Assembly (NCBI GenBank): GCA_008638375.1
Contig: CM018051.1
Span: forward strand, 38,262,177-38,326,176
DNA: 64,000 nt
Direction: 5' to 3'
Origin: Nyssa sinensis
Taxonomy: Eukaryota > Streptophyta > Magnoliopsida > Cornales > Nyssaceae
Shown here: piece by piece, positions 1 through 10,680 of the stretch
Position numbering within the stretch: position 1 is the first letter of the stretch
Layout: each line of letters begins with the position of its first letter
Notes under the pieces: generated by a model
What the model was told of the DNA's origin: nothing
Database searches by the model: none
Seen by the model: only the letters and a program-made list of their open reading frames with translations
Translations under genes and position numbers: made by a program

Positions 1-870
1 GTAGTATCTGATGAGCTATGAAAACTCAGTAAGTAGTCCTTTACTCTATCAGGGACAGGTCAACAATAAGAGGTTCACTCAACTAATTACATAGTTATAA
101 CAACATGATATCCATTTAAGTAGACATGATATCAACAACAGTAAGTCACGTTTCACGATAATGCAAATGATGATGCCAGTGATGATGCTAATGTTGATAC
201 TAATGATGATACTAACCAATGATGATGATTTGTTCGGTGAATGCAATGATGTGTAAAATGATTACCGTGATTTAATATATATATATATATATATACGAAA
301 GACTCGGCATACCCTTTTATAACCAGGTTTCACCACCTGACTTGCTCATGCATACCCAGCCTACACCAATTAGTAGGATCTGGCCATACCCTTTTGCAAT
401 CAGAAACTTCCGTTTGACTTGCTCATGTAGACCCGACCTACTTCCCATAACAATAGTGGATTGTAGTTATTTACTAATGTATGAATGATCATGACTCTCG
501 TCCAAAGTATAACATATGACGATGTAATATTCAGGCATCATAATCCAACAATATAATAATCACATGCTCAAGACATAGCATTTGATTCAATAATCTTTAC
601 GAACTAGAACAGGCATCAATGTAATTTAGTAACATTTGATGGCATAACACAATACAGCAATAACAGTCAACACATGCATAACACAGCAAGGTCTTTGCTA
701 CATATAGAGATTGGATTTTACTTACCTCTATTTCATGATCCAATATCAGTATCCCGTGAGTTCACCTTCCCTTTCGAGTTCCCTATATATCAATAGATTT
801 GTCTCAGAATTAATGTTATTCATCAAATTTTATGCCTTGTTATCATAAGTATCTCTATCACTAGTTTAGA

Positions 871-1040
871 CTCTACCATTGAGTCTGGAATGCCGAAGAA
901 AGTCGATTTAGGCTTTTGCGAAATTTAATTTGGACTTCTGTACTAAAAAGGGCAAAATGGTCATTTTGTACTTTTACGGGTCTTTTTATTTTTTGGGACC
1001 TTGTCTTGTTAAATGGACCTCACCATTGATCTTAGAATGT
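871..1040 (-). repeat. Two CACCATTG modules of the long LTR
   Basis: CTCTACCATTGAGTCTGGAA at 871 and the related CTCACCATTGATCTTAGAAT at 1019 are 148 bp apart. Each is followed by an A-rich run and 'gtacttt...tttttgggacctt' type sequence. The same pair or series occurs in the other long LTR copies. Confidence 0.7.
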
Positions 1041-2140
1041 CCGACATAGTTGAAATACACTATTCATTTGCTTCGTTTGGACTTCGTTTGCTCTATTTAT
1101 GAAATAGGGGCATTTTTGAAATAAAAGTAATATTTTATAATTTTCTGTTTGGGCCACAGTGAAAATTCCTAAAAATTCTGGGGTCGGTTTATAATTTCTC
1201 ACACTTTCGGTTTGGACCAGTAGGCTCATTAGTCAAAACCCTAAACCGGCCTGACCCTTCACTAAACCAACCGGTTCAGTTTAATTCAGAAAACCGGAAC
1301 TCAATAACCCTCCCTTATCCTATCCATGGTTCGGATAATCCCAACCCAATTTTTCCACTTCCTATCCCTGTAACCAAACAAGCTTAATTCCATTTAAATT
1401 CAAAAAATGAAACGACACGTGTCACTGCCCGTTTAATTCCGGTTGGGTCCCGACCCGGATCCGACCCTTGACCCGAACCTGAACCCGAACCCTAAGACTA
1501 AACAGTCTTCTTCCCCGTTTTTTCGGTAGGGCTCTGGTGGTGAACAGTCGCCTTCTCCGGCGACGGTGACCGAAATTTTGTCAGTTTTCGACAGTTTTTA
1601 AATGCTATTTTCTTCTAAATTTCATGTAGATCTCATTTCCAATGTTGGTTTTTAATTTCAACCAACAGAATCATTCGAATAGGGAGATTTATATCTCTGG
1701 CCGACTTTTCGGCCGAGCCTTCTTTCTCAATTTCGTGACTATTAAGTCACGGTTTTCACTCAAATTTAGTCCTACACTCATTCTAAACATGACATAGATA
1801 GTTCCACATACCTAAAACATGGTTTTATGCAATTATTTCTCAAGACCCAATTATTCTCTTTAACCTGTAACTTGGTTTCTCAACCATTTCAAGTGATTCT
1901 TTTTGTGTTTTGTTCCATTTTTCATGCTGAGTTAGACTATATTATTCAAACAATCTACCATGTTCTTAAAATCAAAAACAGAATAAGACCCACTTACCTT
2001 GAAATTTCGGATTTCCTGGTGTAGGCTTCCTCTTCTCTCTTCTGTTCCACTTCTAAATCTTCCCTCTTCAATTCTTTCCTTCTGTTTTCTTCTCTAACTC
2101 AACATACACACGTCTATATATATACACCCACTAACCGACT

Positions 2141-2164
2141 TCTCTCTCTCTCTCTCTCTCTCTC
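2141..2164. repeat. (TC)n microsatellite
   Basis: Twelve perfect TC units inside the reverse long LTR. The tract lies in the part of the LTR where the other copies carry CT or TTC runs (26021-26045, 46732-46758 and 56930-56995). Confidence 0.9.
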
Positions 2165-2719
2165 CTTGCAGCCTTTCTTGACTCCTCTTTCTGCTCTCAT
2201 TCAATTCCCCTTTTTCTCTTTTCTAAGAATGCAGTTTTGCATTCAATTCCCTCAAGATATTTGTGTGTGTATATATATATATATATGTTTACACACATAA
2301 CACACACACAATCTCCAACCGACACGCACAACACACAGTGACATACTGGCGCCTTCATTCCTCTTTCCTTTTTCTTTATCTTAGTTTAATTACGTGTATT
2401 TATATACATATGTATACAATACATTACATTATACACGTATATACACATATAAGATCTATATTTTATACATGTATTTATAACCATATAGATACATACAACT
2501 GTGTTTTTAGTCACATCTACATACACTAATATTTTGTGAATTATGCATATGTATATACGTATGCATGCATGAGTTTACGTGCATGCACACTTTTTGAGGT
2601 AAGGTTCTTTGTTGCTCGGGTATTGCCCGACACTAGGTATACTAAGCAACCTACTCACATTACACCATTCAGTCGACTTGCCTCGGTATTCATGTCATAT
2701 CTCGGGTCAAGGTATTACA

Positions 2720-3141
2720 TATTTATACAGAAGCTTCTTGAAGAAGCTGGAAACAAAGACAAGAAATAAAGAAAAGAGGGAGAAACGGCTGGGAAGGAAA
2801 AAGAGAATTCCAAAATTCTCTATTGGTGCAACTATACATATACGTCCCTGTTTGTAGGAAAATTGGGGGAAAAATGATCAGTTTAGGTTGCAGAAGCGGT
2901 AGATGGCTCCGATTTGGTTCAAGCGAGATTTTGTGGGCAAGTGGTTGGTCGTTGAGTTGGACGTCGAAGCTGAGGTCCCTACGGCTAAGTTGGTTCGACA
3001 GGTTATGATTAAGCAGAATTGGATTGGTTGATCCAGTCGTATCTGTGTTGGAAGTGATCGGTATGTGTCTATTTGTGTAGCGTTGGAGCAGGGGGGACGG
3101 AAGTTCAGAGAAGCGGCTAGATTTGGGTGTGGGTGTTAATT
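2720..3141 (+). mobile_element. Forward long-LTR fragment, duplicate of 3988-4402
   Basis: About 410 bp from CAGAAGCTTCTTGAAGAAGC to GGGTGTGGGTGTTA is nearly identical to 3988-4402 inside the downstream long LTR, in the same orientation. The reverse LTR at 1-2719 abuts its left end, so that copy probably inserted into this one. The homology stops at 3141, and the following sequence differs from the full LTR. It is most simply a remnant of the 5' LTR or of an earlier copy. Minus-strand open frames (177 and 274 codons) overlap this repeat in both copies only because the DNA is duplicated. Confidence 0.7.
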
Positions 3142-3418
3142 CTGGTATTGAATCTTGGTGACAATGTATATTTTGTGGTTTGTCAATCAGATTTATTCTG
3201 AATTTCCTGGATTTGATTCCACACTTGTCTGCTTGGGGATTTTCGATTAGTGCCAATTGGAGACATGTCAGTAAAAGTGCTTGAGGTTAAACTTTGTGAC
3301 AATTTATAGAAACACTAGACATTAGATTCTCCCATAGATAAATCTAACTGCTAGATGATTACTTCACTATACGACTAGTTGAGTTTTGGGGACAAAACTC
3401 TTTCGAAGGTGGTTAGAG
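3142..3418 (+). mobile_element. Internal remnant and polypurine-like 3' boundary of the long-LTR element
   Basis: Non-coding sequence ending GTTTTGGGGACAAAACT, then CTTTCGAAGGTGGTTAGAG, directly before the LTR start at 3419. The same arrangement (GTTTTGAGGACAAAACT...GAAGGATGGGAGAG) precedes the LTR start at 27388, and the reverse complement occurs at 21117-21150. In chromoviruses the end of pol and the polypurine tract sit immediately upstream of the 3' LTR, so 3419-7717 is read as a 3' LTR. A weak match to an initiator-Met primer-binding site (TGGTATTGAATCTTGG, about 3149) is noted but not trusted. Confidence 0.5.
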
Positions 3419-3950
3419 TGTAATATCCCAAAAATCCGACATAATTCAGACTGTATTCTGACTTAAGGAAAATAGACTATTTGACGTTAATAATTGGAAA
3501 TAGCTCAAATACGGTAAGCCGTAACGTAATTTAATACCTGCAGCTATAAAAATGGTGTCTGCTCAAAAAATGGATAATCTAGTCAACCGAACCAAAATAA
3601 ATTGAGTTAATACCGAAATTTACAATATAGAATCAATACGGATAATAAAATGTGAAGAGGGAATAAAATATTAATGGGGACCTAATATTAATAAATAAAT
3701 AATCGAGAACCGAGTCTTGGCGTTATAAGTTGATATTTTATGGATAAAAATAAAATATCAGAAAGTACCTATGAACGTATATATATATATGTATATACTA
3801 ATCAATTATATGAATTATATAAGTAAATAATAAATAAATATTTATATTTATTATATTAGAAGCTCCATAGGAAGCTACTAGACGGACAACCGTATATAAG
3901 CAACAGAAGTTGCTGGAAGGAAGGGCCAAAATAATATATAAGTATATATA

Positions 3951-3953
<3 letters not shown>

Positions 3954-3988
<35 letters not shown>
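3954..3988. repeat. (TA)n microsatellite
   Basis: About 17 TA units just upstream of the duplicated CAGAAGCTTC block. The equivalent point of the 2720 copy has only TATTTATACAG, so the tract changed length after duplication. Confidence 0.9.
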
Positions 3989-3994
<6 letters not shown>

Positions 3995-4462
3995 AGCTTC
4001 TTGAAGAAGCTGGAAACAAAGACAAGAAATAAAGAAAAGAGGGAGAAACGGCTGGGAAGGAAAAAGAGAATTCCAGAATTCTCTATTGGTGCAACTGTAC
4101 ATATACGTCCCTGTTTGTAGGAAAATTGGGGGAAAAACGATCAGTGTAGGTTGCAGAAGCGGTAGATGGCTCCGATTTGGTTCAAGCGAGATTTTGTGGG
4201 CAAGTGGTTGGTCGTTGAGTTGGACGTCGAAGCTGAGGTCCCTACGGCTAAGTTGGTTCGACAGGTTATGATTGAGCAGAATTGGATTGGATGATCCAGT
4301 CGTATCCGTGTTGGAAGTGATCGGTGTGTGTCTGTTTGTGTAGCGTTGGAGCAGAGGGGACGGAAATTCAAAGAAGCGGCTAGATTTGGGTGTGGGTGTT
4401 AAACGAATCAGGAAATAGAGAAAGAGAGAGACAGAAGCATTGAAGATGGAGTGCAGCAGCAA

Positions 4463-4512
4463 GTATATATACATATATATATATGTGTGTGTGTGTATAT
4501 ATATGTGTGTGC
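4463..4512. repeat. Compound TA/TG microsatellite
   Basis: Alternating TATATA and GTGTGT runs inside the forward long LTR. Alternating purine-pyrimidine DNA of this sort is common in the U3-like part of these LTRs. Confidence 0.85.
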
Positions 4513-6959
4513 GTTCGTGTAACGGTGCAGAAGGGGAGAACGGATTGTGATTGCCGAAAATGGAGGTTGATTGATCATTGAATGATGATGTTGCGGGTGA
4601 ACGGTGACTGTTGTGGCTCGGAATTGGGTGTGTAGATGTCGCGGTTTGTGGCTTGTAAGTGCGTGTGGATGGCGCGATTTGATGTTGGTCTGGGGGTTTC
4701 ATCTATTGCCGTTTCCAATTGAGAACAGGTGGATGATGGCTGCAATGTGGTGCATCGATGATGGCTGCAATGGTGATGAGTCCTGGAATGGAGTTTGGCA
4801 GTAGGTGTAGCAGCGCAGAACAGGAGAATGGGTCGTGTTGGTTGTATATATGAGTGTGTTGCGATGACGGCACTGTAGCAGGGATTTGTGTATATGTATT
4901 TATGCGTGTTGGTGCAACAGTGTAGCAGTTGTGGCATAGAGGGAATCCTTCGGTATTGCAATTCCGGCTAAGGAGTCGAGGAAGGCAGATAACAAAAGGA
5001 CAGGGGATACAATTGACTGCACTAAGAATTGAGGAATTTGAAGTGCACTATTAACGTTGAAGGTGAGCCTCTGTTCCTAGATATGTGTTGGTCGGTTGCT
5101 GCTGCTAATCAGGATTTTAGGTCAAAACAGTGAAGCTTCTACAATATAGTGATGTCATGCATTGCGAGGCTGATAATATATACATGAAGCATTCCAATTG
5201 GGTTATTTTAGAGAAAGATCTGCAAGAGATCAATATATCTAGATATGTGTAGCAGTGCAGCAAGGAAAGAAAGCAGCAGCAATCGGGGCTGTTGTTATAG
5301 CAGCAATCGAGGCTGTTGTTATTTTGCAGACTTGTTGTGGCAGTTGTGCACTAACCTTGGTGGATAGAGAGAGAGAGAAGCAGCAAATGAGTTTAATGAT
5401 GCTGATTGAAGGACGTTGTTAGGCAGTATATTAGCATGACTGAAGTAATAAAAAGACTTGGGTAGCTTGTGATGGAGGATCTTGTTACAATGCATATGGA
5501 ATTCAGGCAGTTTTATGGATTTGAGGAGTCTGGTTTCTCTCAATAGTAAAAGGGGCAGAGCTTGAAGTACTGAAGAGTGAAACAAGAGGTGGTCAACCAC
5601 CACTTACAGACCCTTGTAGCAGTTAAGTGTGAGACACTTGAGAAGCCAATGTAACTGGTTGGTTTAAGGATGGCCAACATCTGTCAGACCAATTTGGTCG
5701 AGTGGTTTCAACTCTTGAAGTCTAGTCTGAAAGAGCACAAGAGGATTCTTCAAGGTCCAATGGGTGAGATGTAGTGAATTTTGGGAAAAGGTATGACTAG
5801 TCAGAATCCTGGACAGCTTGGGGGAAAAGGCTGAAGAAGCTGATGAAACTGGATTTAAAATGGCTGGCCAACTCGATCAACCTGCTTGTGTGTTTTCTTC
5901 AACTGTTGACCATGGATTAAAGATTAACCTTAAACTCTAGATGCAGCAGAACAGAGATTGAAGTAGAGGGAATTAGTAACTGGAGTTCTGATTCCGGGCT
6001 GCCAAATGCATCCAGTGGTACCAATATCAAGTGATTGCTTCCTCTCCACCTCTGCTACTATACTAATCTAATATTTGTTAATCAAATACTAAATTGTAGC
6101 TACCATGATACTTGACAAATATGAACATCTTTTATGGTTTTGGGGTTGATAAGCAATAATGATAAATTTAGTTGTGCCTAGTAAAATTATAATGCCTTGC
6201 TTAAAAATTAAATAGATGCTTGATAGATAACGGTAGAGTCCAAATGACTTATATCATAACCCCCATAGCTACTAAGCTTAATTAAGGAATATAATAGTCT
6301 TAGTTGAAACATAGTGAGTGAATAGCAGGTCATTAGACTATTTTAGGCGATCCGATAGACATCTAAGGTGATGAATACTATATGAATGGTTAAATTCTGA
6401 CCTGTCTGTAATTAATGATGATTATTCAGGATGATGATTATTGAGGATATGCATGGAGGTACCCAATGCATCTGGGGGATATCTGTGAATGGAGATAAGT
6501 ATAAGTTTGTGAGTAACTCGGACTCCTAACTTGGTGTATATTTTCTGTATGCTATACTACTTTATATACCGAACTGCTTTATACTCTGTACTGTTTTAAT
6601 GCATACTCTTTACACTGCATTACATGTGGCAAGATCCTATCCTGCTTCTTGATATCTCCTGTTCTGATTTTGTTGAAGTCTGTTGTTCTGTTACTTGTCC
6701 TTTGGAGTCTGCTTTGATTCTGTTTGTCATGTTGAGTCTTATCTAGGGCCCACCACGGGATTGAGTATATCAGTAGATGGATAGCTGACTCTATGGGACG
6801 CCCAGAACTCAGCATCCGCTCAATCCTATCTAATCTGTTCCACTCTGATACTGACCCCAAGCAGAAATGTGCTGTGGGGACGCGGGCCTCCATGTGTGGG
6901 GTGAGTGACTGACGGATTATCTTATGCGGCATCCCACATTGCTGGGGAAGGTTCAAGCA

Positions 6960-7095
6960 TTTGGTGTTTCGCTTTTGATTGATTGGTATTCTGTTCTGTT
7001 CAGTTTTGTTCTGTTCTGATCTGTTTGTCCGTTCTGTTCTGTTTTGTTTGATCTGATCTGTTTTATTTTGTTCTGATCTGTTTGAGCTGCATTGT
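6960..7095 (+). repeat. CTGATCTGTT-type minisatellite in the long LTR (short form)
   Basis: Imperfect repeats of TCTGTTCTGTT, TTTGATCTGATCTGTT and related 10-11-bp words, all within one 135-bp stretch directly upstream of the conserved ACTCACTGAAC block. The reverse complement of the same words fills 24120-25470 in another LTR copy, ten times longer. Confidence 0.75.
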
Positions 7096-7717
7096 CTGCA
7101 TTTGGAGCATACATAAATATATATGAACTGGTTTTGAAACCCATGGCAGGAACCTATGTTACTCACTGAACTTGTTTAAGCTCATTCCATTTATTTAACA
7201 TTTTTCAGGATATATCTCCATTGGATTAGAAAGCACAAGGACATGTCACTAGTGGACTGAGAGGCATTACCAAGTGAGGATCTGATGGCAATAATATGTG
7301 GAGACTTGGGTTCTAATGGATTGATCTTGGCTATTTAGGTGAGCGTGATGATATAGTTGACTTTATTTATATATAATAGATGAGTAGGGACATGGCTCAT
7401 GGTAATGGTACTCTAGAGGAATTTGATATGCTCTGTGTTATATATCTGTTATAGATATGCTCTGTGGTTAGAGTTATTAGCTATTTGGTTATAGACTTGC
7501 TCTGTGGTACATACTTATGTGGTATATAGTTGAGTTGCATTCCCGAGATAAAAAGGTTTTAAATTCCGCTGTTCTGACCCTACATTTGGAATGCAATTCA
7601 TTGTACGGTTCAGAAGATTGCCTTTGGTTGGTCGCATTGTTGGCAAGAAAACCGGCAAGGCGGCTAACTGACATCACATCTTTGGCATCCGCGTAGGGTG
7701 GGGTGCGGGATGTGACA

Positions 7718-8203
7718 CTAAGCACTCGAACATTCAGAATCATATGCCTCTAGAGCACATATATATCCGGATAAGGATCTCAGAGTTAATTACAGGATCC
7801 AGACCAACACTTCAGACCTCGTCACCGGCTTAGCGATTGCCGAACAGGGAATAAGGAAACAGTCTTTAACACGGAAACAGTCTTCAACAAGAAACTACCA
7901 TCTATAATTAGCTCTATGCAATACTCCACAAGGTAACTGCAATCTCCGATGATCAAATCCCTATATTCATGATTCCGAATCCTAATCAACTTAGGAAGGC
8001 CACGGTCTATAAATCAAACCCTAATGATACGCTTTATTTTCATGCTCATTCTTTGGCTTTCAATACAGCCTTTTCAATTCAGTTTACTTACTTAAGCGTC
8101 GGAGCGGCTACCGCCGGAGCCAATCCGGTGGTCCTCTGATCATCTTTCTGAGTGTTCTACAAGTCACGGAGCCCACACTTATTGCGAGTCAGAAAGTGCA
8201 GCA
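7718..8203 (+). repeat. Tat1 5' LTR (left part displaced)
   Basis: Aligns with 18750-19260 from CTAAGYACTCGAACATTCAG to GTGCAGCA. It lacks the first about 98 bp, displaced by the insertion ending at 7717, and about 26 bp (AAGATAAAAGATCGGAAGTG onwards) that the 3' LTR retains. The remaining alignment shows scattered substitutions, so insertion is not recent. Confidence 0.9.
8008..8014 (+). promoter_or_regulatory. TATA box of the Tat1 LTR
   Basis: GGTCTATAAATCAAACCC sits about 190 bp before the LTR end. The same box occurs at 19065 in the 3' LTR and as CCTATAAATAA in the reverse LTRs of Tat2 (about 38495) and Tat3 (about 41365). Conservation across three elements supports its role as the core promoter. 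Confidence 0.6.
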
Positions 8204-8207
8204 TTAG

Positions 8208-8226
8208 TTTGGCGCTGTCTGTGGGA
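8208..8226 (+). other. Tat1 primer-binding site
   Basis: TTTGGCGCTGTCTGTGGGAA begins five bases after the LTR. Tat2 has TTGGCACCGTCTGTGGGA at the same place. The common ancestor reads TTGGCGCCGTCTGTGGGA, and each copy has lost a different CpG. I do not name the tRNA. Confidence 0.75.
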
Positions 8227-8283
8227 ACGACTAGTCTCCAAGTGCTCTATTCACAAACTCATCTCTTTCCTCACCGGAAAACT

Positions 8284-9915
8284 ATGGCCCCAAATCTCCG
8301 ACCGCGACAGAATACTCAGAATCAGCAAAACTTTCAACGTCGGCCGCCTGCTCCACGAGCAAGGGGGCCAACGGTTAATCCCATGCGACAAGAGATCGAA
8401 TCGATCAAATGACACAATGAACTGGTGCAGGAACAGTTGCTTGCCATCACTAGAACACTGGCAATGCTCACACAGAATCAAGGGACGAACCCTTCTAACC
8501 AGCCGGTCAACATTGTTGCGGGAACACAACCCCCTATTAACACTGAGAATGAAGAGCCCCACGAGCAAGCTCCAAATAACAAGCCTGGGCACCCCCATGG
8601 TGTTGCCCGCGTTGGAAGAGATCCACAGCCGTCAGCAGCTTTAGGCTGGGGAACGTCAGCTTTCGTCCCTGACGTGCATTACCGGAGCACTACTCGAGCC
8701 CTAACTCCAAGGGCTTCGGGAGCACATCCGGCACCACAGGAGCCTTATCCCCATGCAGCACCAATCCCTCCGGTTCGGAACCCTCTTCCGTCCGAGGGAC
8801 GTACTCAACCCGACTACCCTAAAGCTGAGGCTGTCAGGCAGGGTTCACAAGATGTCAGATTTAGAAACCCGCGAAGGGTAGAAGAAATCGCCGAGTCTAT
8901 GGACCGAACAATTGCTTTGAGAGGTGCCCAGAACCCTCCAAAGCAAGACGAGTTGGCCAGGCTGCTCGGAAGACTGGCCACCCTATTCACTCACGCCATC
9001 ATGTCAGAAGAAAGGCCCTCCATGTACGATGGGTCTGGAGATCTAGGAGATCATTTCTCGCACTACCAGCATACGATGGCCCTCCATGGGGCCTCTGACG
9101 CTTTTATGTGCCAGATTTTCATTACCAGCTTGAAGGGAACTGCTCTGAAATGGTTCCACAACCTCCCTCCGAACTCAATTACCAGCTTCTATGAGCTCGG
9201 TAGACAATTCCTGGATAGGTTTATGACCAGTAGAAGGCTCAGAAGGGGACCAGAATTCCTGTTAAATGTCAAGCAGACTAAGGAGGAGTCCCTCAGAGCC
9301 TACATTGCGCGATTCAATGCCGAACTCACGAAGATCACTGATTGCAGCCCAAAATTCCTTGTAGCTGCCTTAACTGCTAGGCTTGCTCACGGTGGCTTCA
9401 GAGACTCCTTGACAAAAAGCCCTTCAGCCGACATAGCAGCATTAATGGATCGGGCCAAGAAGTATATCAACTTAGAAGAAGCCAACCGCACATCCCAGAA
9501 GGGCAAAGATCAGACCCAGAGGGATAATCCGAAGAGGGAGGATCACAAGAAGGAGGACCACAGAAGAGATTCCAGCAAGAAGAGGGCTAAGAGCCCAAAG
9601 AAGAGAACAGCACCCAGAGTTGTGTACAATTCCAGACCAAGGGAGTTCACTAACTTCACCCCATTGAACACTACACCTAACCAGGTACTCCGGCAAATTC
9701 GAGATGGGGAAAACCTGAGGTGGCCGGAACCAATCAAAGGAGATCTCAGTCTTCGGGACCAAAGTAAGTATTGTAATTTCCATAAAGATCATGGACATAT
9801 GACTAACTCATGCAGGACCCTCCGATATGAGATAGAGCAACTCATAAGGAAGGGGCGTCTTCGGGAGTTCGTCAAGCAGGACGGAAGGCAGAACCCCCAA
9901 GAAGACAAGCCTTAA
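8284..9915 (+). pseudogene. gag: Tat1 gag (capsid/nucleocapsid), one early stop
   Basis: The frame opens at ATG 8284 (MAPNLRPRQ), hits TGA at 8410 where CGA is expected, and then stays open to TAA 9913. The retrotransposon gag core runs roughly residues 235-360, with the typical LKGTALKWFHNLP and FMTSRRL...GPEFLLNVKQ motifs. A Lys/Arg-rich linker follows (about 400-440). The nucleocapsid knuckle is the Tat form CNFHKDHGHMTNSC (C-x2-H-type) near residue 500. A homologous gag start (MAPNLRPRK) in Tat2 supports the ATG. The protein would package the element RNA in cytoplasmic particles. The single early stop is a CpG-type transition, so most of the frame still reads through. Confidence 0.9.
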
Positions 9916-10104
9916 CAACGGCCAGACTAGAGGCCCGAGCAGAGACAGGAGCATAGGGAAGGACGAAACGAGCCCCAGAGGCAGAACAACCATGTTATTT
10001 ACGTCCTCTATGCCGACTCTCCTATTATAGGAATGTCAAATAGGGCGAGAAAGAGATATACTCGGAAGGCCAGAGTTGTCCCGGACGTATTTTAGATCTC
10101 CAAC
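9916..10104 (+). pseudogene. Gag-protease linker of Tat1
   Basis: Stays in the gag frame with stops but still reads NNHVIYVLYADSP and RKARVVPDVF, low-complexity linker sequence of the kind seen between Tat nucleocapsid and protease. It shows that gag and pol were originally one frame. Confidence 0.6.
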
Positions 10105-10584
10105 GTGGAAAAAAGGCTCAAGCCAGCACCAGAGATCCAATTCACTAAGCAGGATCTAGCAGGGGTACATTGCCCTCATAGTGATGCCCTTGTCATCACT
10201 CTCAAAATCACCAACTTTGAGATCAGGAGAGTCCTGGTCGATACTGGCAACTCCGTCAATATACTGTTCCATGAGCCACTCAAACAGATTGGAATGGACC
10301 ACGACAACATCAAGCCTACTACTGCCGTGATGGCAGCTTTTGATGGCAATCTCAGCACCCCATTGGGGAGAATCGACCTTCCTACTACTGTGAGAGAGGG
10401 AGAAGGGCAGAAGACCACCATCTCAAAGTATATGGTGTTGAATATGAAATCTCCCTACAACGTCATAATTGGGAGACCTTGGTTGCATCAGGTAGGGGCG
10501 GTCACCTCGACCCTCCATCAATGTTTAAAGTACGTCCACAACCAGAACGTTCACTCTGTCAGAGGGTGTCAGCCAACTTCTTGA
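10105..10584 (+). pseudogene. Tat1 aspartic protease
   Basis: Retropepsin-like domain in the same frame as gag. The catalytic triad is intact in RVLVDTGNSVNILF (DTG at about 10240). Further downstream are TPLGRIDLP and the flap/C-terminal signature YNVIIGRPWLHQVGAVTSTLH, standard for Tat elements. It would cleave the Gag-Pol precursor. The frame ends at a TGA after CQPTS, where the protease-RT spacer has decayed. The equivalent Tat2 domain has lost the Thr of its catalytic DTG. Confidence 0.88.
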
Positions 10585-10680
10585 GAGTGTTATGCCATTG
10601 CACTCAAGGAGAATGCCATCAAATAGCAATTACAGTACACTCAGGACTATACAGATCCAACTCTCACCCACACTCCCGAG

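Larger units (their letters stand above)
1..2719 (-). mobile_element. Long LTR, reverse copy (left end outside window)
   Basis: The right end reads ...GGTCAAGGTATTACA, the reverse complement of the TGTAAYACCCCGACC start shared by all long LTRs in this window. Inside are the features repeated in the other copies: a conserved block at 1-40 (AGCTNATGAAAACTCAGTAAGTAG), two copies of the CACCATTG module (871 and 1019), a (TC)n run at 2141-2164 and an RY motif at 2554-2571. Because the block at 1-40 lies about 400-500 bp from the LTR 3' end in complete copies, only a few hundred bases should be missing to the left. No protein is encoded; short open frames here are AT-repeat translations. Seen: ends and shared blocks. 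Inferred: chromovirus (Tekay/Del-like) origin. Confidence 0.5.
3419..7717 (+). mobile_element. Long LTR, forward, complete (probable 3' LTR)
   Basis: Starts TGTAATATCCC and ends GGGATGTGACA, giving TG...CA ends over 4.3 kb. It contains the duplicated 0.4-kb block (3988-4402), AT/GT microsatellites, a CTGATCTGTT minisatellite (6960-7095) and the conserved TTACTCACTGAAC...TTTTTCAGGA block (7159-7209). The base after its end (7718) is the interior of a Tat LTR, and CTAAG at 7718-7722 is the expected right-hand target duplication. The matching left copy would be outside the window if the whole element lies here. No coding capacity is visible. The chromovirus assignment is inferred from LTR length, terminal sequence and upstream boundary. 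Confidence 0.7.

Noticed and set aside
3149..3164. Met-tRNA primer-binding site for the long-LTR element (TGGTATTGAATCTTGG)
   Set aside because: Only about 11 of 16 bases match and the LTR 3' end that should precede it is absent.
3878..4702. 274-codon minus-strand frame, with a near-identical 177-codon frame at 2723-3256
   Set aside because: The identity follows from the duplicated LTR DNA. The ends are translations of TA/TG microsatellites, there is no recognised domain, and other LTR copies do not keep the frame open.
6579..7166. 195-codon minus-strand frame rich in Asn/Gln/Arg/Thr
   Set aside because: It translates the CTGATCTGTT minisatellite of the LTR; composition is that of the repeat.
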